From positions 5,935,009 through 5,999,008 of the forward strand of contig SDUX01000007.1 of NCBI GenBank assembly GCA_008729055.1: 64,000 nt of DNA. The letters run 5' to 3'. Below, piece by piece: positions 54,001-64,000 of the stretch; within the stretch, counting starts at the first letter, position 1, and each line of letters opens with the position of its first letter. The DNA comes from Pyropia haitanensis. Lineage: Eukaryota; Rhodophyta; Bangiophyceae; Bangiales; Bangiaceae. Both the position numbers and the translations under genes were made by a program. The notes under the pieces were generated by a model. It saw only the letters and a program-made list of their open reading frames with translations. It did no database searches and was not told the origin of the DNA.

Positions 54001-54367
54001 ACGCTTGGCGCCGGCGCTTGCGCGGCCGCCGCGGCCGCCGCGGCGGCGGCCGCGGCGCCCCGCCGTGGCCACCGCACCACGTACAAACGACGGTGCGGCG
54101 GCTCGCCGCCGCCGCCGCCTCCGCCGCCGCCCCACGCCACATGCCCGCACGCAACACACGCCCCACACGGGGGAGCAGCCGCGGTGCAAACCGTCGCGCC
54201 CACCTCCCACACCGCCGCGGCGGGGTGAGTCTGGGGTCGGCGGCGGTGGCGCCGCCGCCGTCGCGGGGCGGCGGCCAGGTCCTCCCCATCGCCGGCGGGC
54301 GGGGCCGGCGCGGCGTGCCCACACCCGCCCGGCGACGCCATCCACCCCCGGTGCGGGTATCCCGTAG
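51026..54367. other. Long stretch without a supported gene
   Basis: Contains upstream DNA of the 834-aa gene, then lower-GC sequence (52200-53300). Long frames on both strands are shadow-like, with no domain and no consistent start. A weak GTGTGGA-containing pair near 52840-52885 (GTGTGGATGGCGTGCAC and GTGTGGACGCGGCGTGC) is noted. I see no RNA gene. Confidence 0.4.
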
Positions 54368-55505
54368 CTACGCGGTCGCCGCGACCGCGGCGGCGGTGGT
54401 GGCGCCACCGCCGGCCAGCGCGCGCAGGCGGGCGAGCGTGCGCCGCACGTTGGGCGTGGCGGCGGCGGCCGCCGCCGCCGCGTCGGCGAGCCGCCCCCAC
54501 CGCCCGCGGCGTGGAGCCGCTCGCCGGTCGGGCGGAACGCCGCACCGCGGCGGCGGCGCCCACGCGCGGCGACGGTCCGGGTCGGCGGTGGTGCCCGCCG
54601 CGGCCGCCGCGGCGGCGCCCGCGGGCGCGTCGACGCGCTGGGGGGCGTGCGCGAGGATCACCGCGGCGACGCAGACGGTGACGGCAGACCCCGCCGCGGG
54701 GGCGGGAGGGGGGGGGGGGATGCCGGCCGGGGGACGCCGGCGGGGCGGGGTGGGGGGGGGGGGGGGGGGGGGGGCGCCACGGCAGGTGGCCGCCCGTGCG
54801 CGCGGTGGTGGTTGAGGAGGGCGCCGCGGACGGCCGCCACCGTGGCGGGGGAGTAGGGGAGCGAGGGCCCCGGAACTGGGTGCCAACGCCGGGGAGGCGC
54901 GGGGGCGGCACCGCCACTGCCCGCAACGCCGCCACCGCCACCGCCACCACCGCCACCCTCCTCCCTGCCGCGCCCGCCGCCGCCGCGGCCACCACCGACG
55001 GGGCGGCCGCGCTACGCGCGGCGCACCCCCCGCCGCGGACCCGCCACTGTGGCTGGGAAGTTTTGGCGCGCCGACGGCGGCGCCGTCTGGGCGCGGCGTT
55101 GCCGGCGGCGGGGCGGGCGCGTCGGCCGCGGCGGCGGCGTCCCCGCCCCCCCCGCGGCCACCCCCCCCCCCCCCCCCCCCCCCCCCGCAGCGGGGGCGGC
55201 GCGTCGGCCGACGCTGCGGAGGACGATGGCGCTGACGGTGGCGATGGCGACGCGCCAGTCGATGCGACGGCGGCGGCGACGGCGGGGGGGGGGGGGGACA
55301 CCCGCCCGCAGGCCGCGGCGGCGGCGCGTCGTCGCGGCGCGGGGGGCGGCGTGGGCGGCGCTGCCGCCCGCGGCGGGGTGGCGACGGCAACGACGGCGGG
55401 CGCGAGCGCGACGCGCCGGCCGTGGGCGGAGCGGCCGGTGGGCGGGCCCGTTGGATCCGCGAGGCGATGCCGTACGAGGCCCGTTGTACGGTACTGTACC
55501 TGCAT
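54368..55505 (-). CDS. Frame-broken unknown protein, possibly repeat-containing
   Basis: Minus-strand segments in different frames read like protein: MQVQYRTTGLVRHRLADPTG (ATG at 55505), RRIDWRVAIATVSAIVLRSV (about 55270), PGPSLPYSPATVAAVRGALL then NHHRAHGRPP (about 54860), AVTVCVAAVILAHAPQRVDA (about 54690) and PNVRRTLARLRALAGG before the stop at 54370. G/C runs at 55154-55186 (C), 55286-55297 (G) and 54748-54774 (G) separate them. The two VAxxxVxAIVL-type segments could be related helices or membrane-associated strands. No family recognised; it may be a real gene damaged only by homopolymer error. Confidence 0.4.
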
Positions 55506-55889
55506 GAATATAGTTACCGCATCAGATCAAGATCGTCTGATATTGGGCACTGGCTGTCCTTAATCCATGCGCAGCTGTCAGCGTCCATAGGCGACCACCC
55601 ACCTTCATCGTCAGGTCGGCCGTCCCCCTCTCTCTCCCGCAGCGGCCTCAGTCCCCCCCCCCCGACGACCGACTAACCGCGCCTCTTGTCCCCCCCCCCC
55701 TCCCCCCCCCCTCGCCCCTTGTCCCCCTCCCCCCCCCCACGCCGTCCACCACCCCCTTGCGTGTGCGGCACCCTCCCCTACCGCCCCCCCCCCCCCCCCC
55801 CCCCCCTCCTCCAGGCCAACCACCCCCGCGGCGCGGCGCGGCGCGGCGCGGCGCGCGGGCATGCGCCCGCCCCGCCCGCCGCCGCGGCC
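55506..55889. promoter_or_regulatory. Divergent spacer upstream of the solenoid gene
   Basis: 384 bp between two divergent starts. The plus strand is strongly C/T-rich from 55610 to 55815 and ends in (GCGCG)5 at 55831-55855, the same kind of pentanucleotide tract as at 14861. Confidence 0.4.
55831..55855. repeat. (GCGCG)5 microsatellite
   Basis: Five exact units 35 bp upstream of a start codon. Confidence 0.85.
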
Positions 55890-56089
55890 ATGGCCGACCC
55901 GCTCGACGCGCTAGCCGCCGCCCTCGGCCACCCCGCCACGCCGTCGGCGGCGGCGGCGTCCGCCCGGTTTGGCCACGCCGCCGCCGCCGGCGGGGGGGCG
56001 GCGGCGGCCTCGTCGCCGCCGCCGTCGCCGCCGCCCGCGCGGGGCTCGCGCGGCGGCCGCGGGGGGGGGGGGCGGCCGCCGCCGCAGCG

Positions 56090-56120
<31 letters not shown>

Positions 56121-56444
56121 CGGTGGCGGCGGCGACGGTGACGGCACAGGTGGTGGTGGGGACGGTGGCGGGGCGGCCGGCGGTGGTGACGGCGGCGGCG
56201 GCGACGGTGGCGGGGCGGCCGCCGGTGGTGCGGTGGCGGGTGGGGACGGCCGCCGCGCGGCGGCGCGCCTCGCCGCCCTCGCCGCCCGCCACGCGGCGGC
56301 CGACGTGGCGGTGCGCGCGGCGCTCGCCGCGGCGGGCGCGGTGGACGTGCTGCTCGCGCTGCTCGCGACGGTCGGCGTGGCGGAGCGGCCGCCGCCGGCG
56401 GTGCCGTCCGCCGCGGCCACCCCGGCCGCCGCCGACGCGGACGT

Positions 56445-56477
<33 letters not shown>

Positions 56478-58622
56478 TGCCGACACCCACCTCACCGCCC
56501 TCACCGCGCTGCTCTGCCTGGTGCCCGCCGCCGCGGACGCGCGGCCCGCCATCCTTGCCGCGCTGCCCCGCCTCGCCGCCGCCGCCGCCGCCACCCCTCC
56601 CGCCACCGCCGCCGCACCCGCCCGTGGCGACCGCGGCGGTGGTGACGGCAGCGGCAGCGGCGGCGGCGGCGGCGGCGGCGCCACCACCACCACCGCCGCC
56701 GCCGCCGCCGCCGCCGCCAGCCGCCGCCCCGCGATAATCGGCAAGACGCTCGTCCTCGCCGCCAACGCGCTGTACGCCCCCCCCGACGCGACGCGGCCGG
56801 CGGTGGCGGCCGCCGCACGGTCGGCGGCGGCGCTCGCCGTCGCCGCGCTCCGCGCGTATGGCCGCGTCGACGCGGGCGTGACGGCGCGGGCGCTCGTCGC
56901 GCTGCGCAACGTGGCCGCCGAGCCGCTGCTGTTCCATGAGGCGCTCGCCGCGGCGGACGCGGCGGGTGGTGGCGCCGCCGCCGGTGGCGGCGTGGCGGGT
57001 GGTGGCGGCGGCGGCGATGGTGGGGGGGGGGGGGTGGGGGCGGGGGGGGGGGGGTCGGCGGCCTCATCGTGCGCGCGGTGTGCGCGTTTGCGCACGTGGA
57101 CGTGATTGTGCGCCACGGGCTGGTGGCGCTGACGCACGTCGCGACGGCGGCGCCACAGCACGGGCCGGCCATGGTCGCCGCCGGCCTGCTGCCGGTGCTG
57201 CTGCGCGTGTTGGGGGGGGACGCCGGGGGGGGGCTGCAGCGGCGGATCGCGCGCTGCGTGGTGGGGACGCGGGCGCCGCCGGTGGCGCCGCCGCCGCGGA
57301 GACGGTCTCCCCGGCGCTCGCGCTGGTGTGTGCGCTGGGCGTGGAGCAGCTGCTGCCGGCCGAGGGGGCAGCGCCGGGCGGCGCGGGCGGCAAGGCCGCC
57401 CCCACCAGCAGCGCCGCCGGCGGCCGTGGCGCCGCCGCCGCCGCCGCCGCCGCGGCTGACGCGGCGGTGGACGCCGCCGAGGCCGCCGACGCGCTCTACG
57501 CCCGCGGCGACTGGGACGGCTGGCTGGCGACGGTGGTGGCGCCGTCCCCCCTCCCCGCCCCCCCACCCCCCCCCCTTCCCCCTCTAAGCAACGACGCCAC
57601 CCGGCTGGTCGACGCGCTCCTCCACTGGCTTCACGCCGCACCCGTCACGGCCGCCCCCCTGCTCGTCGAGTCCGCCGTCGAGGCGGTGCGGCTGGCGGTG
57701 GCGGCGGGCCCACGCCTCGCCGCGGCGGTCGCCGCCGCGGGCGGCCGCGCCGCGCTCGTCGGCGTACTGCGGCAGGCGTCGGCAGCGTCGCCACCGCCGG
57801 CAGCGTCGCTCGTCGAGGCGGCGCTCGCCGCGCTCGCCGCGGTTGGCCTTGCCGAGGGGGAGGGGGGGGGGGCGGCAGCGGCGGCAGCGGCGGCAGCGGC
57901 GGCAGCGGCGGCGGTGGGGCTCCCGCCGCCCGTTTGCCACTCACCTGGAGTGGCGGCACCCCCCCTCCACCCCCCTCCCCGACCGCGGGCCGCGGCGGCG
58001 GTGGTGGCGGCGGCGGCGGCGGCCACGACAGCGGCGGCCACGACATGGCGGTGGCGCGGGTGATTGCCGCCGCCGTCGCGGCGGTGCCGCCCACCCCCCG
58101 CCTCGCGCGGCTGGCCGTCACCGCCGCCGCCGCGGCGGTGCTCTTACCACCCGCCGCCGGCGCCACCGCCGGCGACGCGTCGACGGTCGGGGGGGTACTC
58201 GCGCCCGCGGCGCTGCGGTCGGCCGACGCGGCGGCGGTGAGCACCGCCGTGCGGCTCGTTGGCGTCACGGTCGGCGCCGGCGCCGCGCCGCCGCCGCCGT
58301 CGCTGCTGCCGCTGCCGCCGGCGGCGGCCGCTACCGCCACGGTGGCGGCCGGCGGTGGCGGTGGCGGCGGCGGCGTGCCGCGGCGCCTGTCGGCGGCGGT
58401 GGCGGCGGTGGCGGCGCGGCCGGGGGTGCCGCCGGCGGTGGCGGCGGCCGCGGCGGCGGCGGCCGCCGAGGTGCGCGACGCGGAGCTCGCGACGGCGGGG
58501 GGGGGGGGGTGCCCGCGTACGTGGCGGTGCGTGCCGCGCCGCGGTCGCTGCGGGCACTACGGCTGGGGGGGGCGCCGCGCAAGCGCGTGTCGTTTGGGAG
58601 TGACTCGTTCCACGGGCCCTGA
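55890..58622 (+). CDS. Ala-rich alpha-solenoid (ARM/HEAT-like) candidate
   Basis: About 910 codons read with at least four homopolymer frame changes (near 56067-56077, 57026-57053, about 57216-57300, 57855-58010, 58498-58508). The start at 55890 gives MADPLDALAAALGHPATPSA. Repeated helical pairs resemble armadillo/HEAT units: RRAAARLAALAARHAAADVA then VLLALLATVGVAER; TALTALLCLVPAAADARPAI; ITGK-like IIGKTLVLAANALYAPPDA; VTARALVALRNVAAEPLLFH; VIVRHGLVALTHVATAAPQH then AGLLPVLLRVLGG; RLVDALLHWLHAAPVTAAPL; SLVEAALAALAAVGLAEGEG. An acidic DADADADAD block (56444-56480) comes from a hexanucleotide repeat. The C-terminus RKRVSFGSDSFHGP is polar and basic. ARM-like fold is inferred from pattern; partner unknown. 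Confidence 0.6.
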
Positions 58623-59525
58623 CCGCGGCAAGACGACGCACACCCCCCTACCCGCCTTTTTTTTTTTTGTTGTCTTTCGTCACGCCGACGTCTCCCTCCC
58701 CTGCCGTTCTGTTGGTACATATATATTTCCCGTCGCGGCAGCCCGCCTCTGGTTGTTTTTTCCGTTCTTGGGTTGGGGGGGGGCGGCGGGCGGAGGGGCG
58801 GCGGCGGCTTGGTCTGGGCCTCGTTGGTGTACAGGGACGCACAAGCCAGCTGCGGTTTTCATCTCTGCCGCCCCTGCCGCTCTGGGGCGCCGCAGCGGTG
58901 GCTGCCGTCGACAGAGGCCCTGCACGGCCAGCTGGACTGCCGTCGCCGCGTGCGGCGCGGCGCTTTGCAGCCGCGCCTGTACCCGCAGATCGGGCGGCTA
59001 CGCGCCCGCCCCTCTGTGGCTGAAACTCGAGCTTCAAAACTCCTCTCAAGGCGATAAATCACGACAATAGCTGTAACCAAGGGTGGAATGACAAAACCGA
59101 GTAGATTGTTATTTGATCGCGGCAGGTCAAATAACAATTGTCAGCCTCTACGTGTGTTGAGCTTTGTCCCCGACAACTCCAATGGAAACCGACGGACGTC
59201 GGCTATCAAATTGGACCGGGTGACGACTGCGCGTCCCCGTCATCAGCCGGCACCGCGCCGTGCCCGCGAGCCCCGCAGACGGCGCCCATCCCCACGCTAC
59301 CCCCCCTCCCCACACCCACCACCAGTCCCCACCACGCCCCCGCTCCCGCGGCACCCCCATCGAGCCGCCCCCGCCCGTTGACGCCGCCACCCGCATCCAT
59401 CCCCCCCCCCGCCGCCGCCGCCACGTCCGCGCCATGCCACGCCGCGCGGGCGCCCCCGCGGGGGACGGTGGCGGACCGCCGCCGCGGCGGCCGCCGCGGC
59501 GGCGGCCGCCGCGGCTGCGGCCGCC

Positions 59526-59565
<40 letters not shown>

Positions 59566-60299
59566 GATGGATTCGAACGGCCGCTGCCGCCCGCGACGCT
59601 GCCGCCTGCCCCTCCCCCCCTCCCCCTTGCCCCGTCGCTCCGCGTTTCCCCGCTGCTTGGTAGCTCCCAGTCTCCCAGCCGCAACGGCCGTCGCGGCGTG
59701 GGCGGCGGGTCTGTTGCTCTCTTTTTTTTTTTTTTTTTTTTTTTCTTTTTTTTTTTTCTTCTGCTCGTTTCCGCCGCTCGTGCCCGCCGCCGGCCGGGCA
59801 CGGCCGTGCCGACCGCGCGGCCGCCACGTTGTCGACGCGCCGCCGCGGCGGCAGGCGCCCGCCGCCGCGCGGGTGCCACCACCACCGTGCGCCGCGGGGG
59901 TGCTCGTCGGCCGGCGGGGCCACGCCGGTGGGGGGTGCGCCCGCGCCGTGGGGGTCGCCGCCGCCGCGGGTGGGCGTGGCGGCCCGGCGGCCGCGTGGCG
60001 GTCGCTCCCGCCGCGGCGGCAGCAGGTCAACACGCCGCGGGCGCGGCCGGCGGCGGCGCCACCGGCCGCGCCCGCCCGCCGCCGCCCACCGCGCCGTGCG
60101 TGCGCGTCGGCGTCGTCGGCGTCGTCGTCGTCGTCGTCGTCGTCGTTGGCGTCCACCCGCCTCTCCCTCCCTCCCCCACCGCCCCCCTCCCCCCCCGGCG
60201 CGGCCGTTCCCCACTCGCCCTGGGCGGTGGATGAAGCCCCCCGGCGGTCGTGCGGCGCCCCTCTTCACCGCCAACCCGCCTCACCGACGCCGCCCACAA

Positions 60300-60360
<61 letters not shown>

Positions 60361-60389
60361 TGCTGCTGCGCCCGTGGACGCCCACCGCC
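58623..60389. other. Upstream region of the membrane-protein gene
   Basis: Contains T-runs at 58657-58668 and 59722-59757, lower-GC DNA at 59030-59200 and an ATATATAT at 58717-58726. Frames in 59260-60389 are Arg/Pro-rich shadows. The 3' region of the solenoid gene occupies the first part. Confidence 0.4.
59722..59757. repeat. Long poly-T tract, T23-C-T12
   Basis: 23 T, one C at 59745, then 12 T. The longest A/T homopolymer in the window, in an otherwise very GC-rich setting. Similar T-runs precede SOD2 (9477-9490) and lie at 5417-5432. Confidence 0.9.
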
Positions 60390-62935
60390 ATGCCGCGGGT
60401 GTGGCGGGCGGTCGCGGCCGCCGCGGCGCGGCGGTGGCGGGCGGGCGGCGGCTCGTCAACACGGGCGCTCGCGGCGCTGCTGCTGGGCGCGGCGGTCGTC
60501 GCGGCCGCCGCGGCGGCGGCGGCCGCGCCGGCCGACGCGGCGCCATGGGATGGCGGGAGCGGTGGTGGCGGCGGCGGCGGCGGTGGTGGCGGTGGGGGTG
60601 GGGGTGGGGGTGGCGGCCACCGGGTGGCCCACCCCGCCGCCATGCATGCGCGCCCGGACGAGCACCGCCGCGGTGATGCCGACGCGGAGGCGGACGCGCC
60701 GGCGCCCGCGTCGGTGCTCGCCCGCCGCCGCCGCCGCCTCCTCCGCGCGTCGGCGGCGGCGGGCGGCTGGCGGCGGCGGCGGGCGATCGCCGCCGCGGCT
60801 GCGGCCGACGGCGGCGGCGGCGGCGGCGGTGGTGGTGGCGGTGGCGGCGGTGGCGGTGGCGGCGGTGACGCTGGCGCCGCGGCGCTGTCGTCGCTCGTCG
60901 CGCCGCCCGACGGGCGGCGGTCCGCGGCGGGCACGGCGGGCGCGGCGGATGATGTGACCACCGACGGTGATGGCAAGCCGCGGGTGGTGTGGCTGCCGGC
61001 GCCGCCGCGGCAGGCGCCCGCGGACCGGTTGGGCCTCGCCGCGTACGGCCGCTCGCTGACGTCCCCGCCCGTGGCGGTGTCGCCGCCGCCGCCACGCCGG
61101 CGGCGGGGTGGCCACGGCCGCCCGCCGCGGTCGTCATTGGCGGCGGCGGCGGTGGGTGAGGCGGCGGCCGACGCGGCGGCGGCGGCGGCGGCGGCGGCGG
61201 TGGACCCCCCCCCCGCGGCCGCGACGGCCGGCTCGGTCGCGGCGGCGGTGGCGGGCCACCGCCGCCGCCTCCGCTCCCGCGTCCGCACCGGCACCGCCCT
61301 CGAGGCGCGCATCTTGGCCGGCACCGCCGCGCTCGACGCGGCCGCCGCGGCGCTCGCGACCGCCTCGGCCGCCCGCCACGAGGCGATCGCCGCGAAGCGC
61401 GGCGCGGAGCGGGCGCTCCACGAGTGGACCGCCGCGCACGGCGCGGCGGCGGCGGCCGACGCGGCCGACGCGCGGGCGCTCGCGGCGGACGCGGCGGCGC
61501 TCGCGGCGCGCGTCGACGCGACGGCGGCGGCGGTGAAGCAGGCGCTGGTGGGTGGCGCCGCCGCGCGGGCGGCGCTGCGCCACGCGGGGCTGACGCACTG
61601 GCTGGACACGCGCGCGGGGTGGGACGACGCGGTGGGGGGGGGGCGCGGTGGGGGGGGGGAGCGCCGCACCGCGGCCGCCACCCGCTATGGCCGTGCCGCG
61701 ACGGCGACGGCGGCGGGGGGGGGGGGGGGGGGGGGGGGGCACCCGTCAATGGGCCAGCCGCCTGCCGAGGATGACGAGACGGCCGACGCGGTCGGCACGC
61801 TCAGCGGCTTTGGCCGTGACGACCGGTACGACGGCGGCGTGGGCGCGGTCGGGGGTGGGCTCGGCGGCGGCGGTGGCGGCGGCGGTGGCGGCGGCGGTGG
61901 TGGTCGTGGCGGCGGCGGCGGGACAGCCGGCGGCGGCGGCAGCGTCGGCCGGGGCCTCTTCCACAAGCTCGTCGCGCTCGGCGGCTGGGCGGCGGCCGCC
62001 GCGCGGCGGGCGGTCGCGCTCGACGCGCTGCTCGCGCGGTCGGTCGACGGGCTGGTGCCGGTGGCGGACTCGCCCTTCCTCACCGCCGTCCTCATGGACC
62101 TGATCCTGTTTGTGCCGGTTGTTGCCGCCGCCGCCGCCGCCGCCCGCACCGCGCTCATTGTGCAGCGCGCGTCGGCGGCCGCGTCGGGCGCCGCCGCGGC
62201 GGGCACGCTGCCGGGGGCGGGCGCGGGCGCGGGCGCGCTGCCGGTCGGTGTCGTGGGCGGCGGCGGTGGGTATGGCCGCGCCGTGGTGGCGGCCGGGTCA
62301 GGGGCGCTGGCCGCGTCGGCGTCGGCCGCGGCGGCGGCGGCAACGTCGGCGGCCGCCGCGGTTGGCGGGGTGCGCCTCGCGTCTGCGGGCGTGGCGGCCC
62401 GCCTGGGCGGCGTCGGCGGCGTCTCGCCCGCCGGCGCGGGCCCGGCGATCGCCTTCCTGTCGCTCCTCTTTGGCGTCGGCTCGGCGGTGTGTGGCGTCGG
62501 GTCGGTCGGCCGCGGGGCGGACCTCCTCGAGGCCGCCCGCGCGGCCAACGAGCCGCTCTTTGTCGCCGCGTTTTTTGTCGTTGCGGGGCTGGGGCTCACG
62601 TACGTGGGGCTCCACGTGGCCGTCCTCGTCACCGCCGCGCTCGCCGCGCGCGGCGGGCGCTGGGCGTGGCGCGGCGGCAACGTGGGGTGGGGGGGGGGGG
62701 GGCGGCGGCGGCGGCGGCGGCCGGCCGCAAGGCGTGGCGTGGCCGTGGCCATGGCGGCCGCTCCCGCTCGCCGTCGCTGTCACCGTCGGCGTCGGCGTCG
62801 AGTACCGCCTCGTCCGCGTCGTCGGCGTCGGGGGTGGAGGGTGGCGGCGGCGCGGGGCGGCGGCCTGGTACAACGGCGGCCGGTGGGGCGGCCGCCGCCG
62901 GCGCCCACCACCCGCGTGGCCCGGCCACCGTCGGC

Positions 62936-62981
<46 letters not shown>

Positions 62982-63603
62982 TCGATGCGCCGACGCGGGC
63001 GGCGGCGGCGCACCTGGCGGGCGCGCTCTTCCTCGCCTACCACTACACCAAGATGGTCGCCGTGCCCGTCCTCGTCGACGCGCCGACGCGCATGTCCCCC
63101 GCCGCGTGGGCCATGTACGTGACGCTGGTGGGTGCGCTCGGCCGCCCGCACGTGGCCGCCGCGGCGCCGTGGCTCGGCCTCCCGCCGGCCTTTTGGGGCG
63201 GTGCCGCCGCGCGCAGCCGCGGCGGCGACGCGCCACCCGGCACGGTCGGCACGGTCACCGCCGCGGCGGCGGCGGCGCTCGCCGCCGCCCGGTCGGCGGC
63301 GGTGGCGGCGGCGGCGGGCGCACGCCGGCTGGCCACCGCCGCCGCGGCGGTGGCGCACGCCGTGCGCTGCCGCGCGGCGCCCTACCTCCGCCGTGCGGGC
63401 GTCGTTGTGCGCCACGGGGGGGGGGGGGGGGTGGCGGTGGCGGCGCGCCCGCCGGCCACCACGCGCCAACGTCGCGGCGGCCGTCTGCGTCGGGCGCGCG
63501 GGGGGGGGGCGGCGGTGGGCGTGGGCGGCACGGGCGGTATGGGTACGAGGGGCATGATGGTGGGGGGCGCCGGGGGGGGGATGCTGGCCCGCGGTGGGAA
63601 TGA
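60390..63603 (+). CDS. Multi-pass membrane protein with Ala-rich coiled region, unknown
   Basis: From the ATG at 60390 (MPRVWRAVAAAAARRWRAGG) one frame is open for about 766 codons to the G run 62689-62702, then continues one frame over. An N-terminal hydrophobic segment ([20 protein letters not shown], residues about 30-49) looks like a signal or transit sequence. Residues about 290-410 are Ala/Glu/Arg/Asp helices that may form a coiled coil (LEARILAGTAALDAAAAALA, ERALHEWTAAHGAAAAADAA). Membrane-spanning candidates: [60 protein letters not shown] then AVLVTAALAA, and after the shift AHLAGALFLAYHYTKMVAVP and WAMYVTLVGALG. Gly runs sit between. Family unknown. The end is uncertain because of another G run at 63415-63431 (candidate stops at 63557, 63603 or 63919). 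Confidence 0.6.
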
Positions 63604-63850
63604 GGGGAGACTGGGAGGTGGTGTTGGCGGGTGGTGTTGGGTGGCAGGTGCAGGTGAGCGCGTTGCTCCCCACAAGGGAGGGGGGGGCACGGGAGGTTCG
63701 AGACACGCCACCAGACTGGGCAAACGGGGGGGGTGCTGCAAGCAGGGGCAACACCGCGTCAGAGCATCTGGGGAGGGAAGAGGGGGGCAGGGGCGCCCGC
63801 GCCTCGTGTACATACAGCGGCACGCCGCGGTTGGCGGCCAGGCTACAGGC

Positions 63851-63878
63851 CGGGCGCGCCCGCCCTCGGGCGCGCCCG
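63851..63878. terminator. Perfect 12-bp GC hairpin followed by T-rich sequence
   Basis: CGGGCGCGCCCG, CCCT, CGGGCGCGCCCG: two copies of a 12-base palindrome that pair perfectly with a 4-base loop, followed by TTGTCTTTCTTTATTG. It lies about 250-300 bp past the likely stop of the membrane-protein gene. It resembles a stem-loop terminator or 3' UTR processing element; in a nuclear genome that role is conjecture. Confidence 0.45.
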
Positions 63879-64000
63879 CATTGTCTTTCTTTATTGCCGT
63901 CTTCTTGATCTTGGTCTGACCGCACTCGCTAGTAGCGGGCGAGCAGTGGGGGAGAGCAACAGCGGCCACCGCCGCCGCGGCCGCCGCCCGACGCCCCGCC

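Noticed and set aside
1..64000. tRNA and rRNA genes
   Set aside because: I looked for cloverleaf-like stretches and rRNA core sequences and saw none by eye; a covariance-model scan would be needed to exclude tRNAs.

Overview
This window comes from a nuclear genome of very high GC content. It has spliceosomal introns, an ER-targeted HSP70, a mitochondrial-type MnSOD, a GATA factor, a homeodomain protein and a Ty1/copia retrotransposon, so it is eukaryotic. Strong G/C third-position bias, very frequent poly-G and poly-C tracts, few and short introns (317, 377 and 401 bp where I can place them) and copia elements best fit a bangiophyte red alga such as Porphyra/Pyropia. That assignment is inferred from style and has not been tested by comparison.

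Layout. 1-9 kb: an ABHD11-like hydrolase (-, cut by the window edge) and a quinone-oxidoreductase-like enzyme (+) diverge from an AT-richer island full of GCGTA motifs; then a secreted Cys-rich protein (-) and an ACSF3-type acyl-CoA synthetase (-). 9-14 kb: MnSOD (+), the proteasome subunit DSS1/SEM1 (-) and an SNase-fold nuclease with an N-terminal lipidation signature (+). 16-22 kb: a homeodomain protein with a HOY1-type PH-like domain (+) and a metallo-beta-lactamase-fold DUF4336-like protein (+). 22-28 kb: gene-poor, with unassigned exon-like pieces and a short TTAGGG array. 28.2-35.1 kb: a complete copia element with near-identical LTRs, a perfect 5-bp target duplication, and open gag and pol frames. 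37-44 kb: a GATA zinc-finger protein (+), BiP (+) and a His/Gly/Pro-rich protein (-). 45-64 kb: large low-complexity proteins, namely an RGG-containing protein (+), an 834-aa disordered protein (-), a frame-broken unknown (-), an Ala-rich alpha-solenoid candidate (+) and a multi-pass membrane protein (+).

Many genes read through only if the frame changes at a G or C homopolymer. Genes without long homopolymers (SOD2, DSS1, BiP, the DUF4336-like gene, gag, pol) are intact. The simplest reading is homopolymer length error in the assembly rather than pseudogenes, so coordinates of the broken genes are spans and not exact open frames.

The genes are mostly housekeeping and stress functions (protein folding, proteasome, superoxide removal, malonate activation) mixed with lineage-specific disordered proteins. 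I see no operon-like logic. Several pairs are divergent with 0.4-1.3 kb shared upstream regions. The most unusual items are the homeodomain + HOY1-type fusion, the GATA finger with a long internal loop, the young copia element, the GCGTA island and the unassigned low-complexity proteins.
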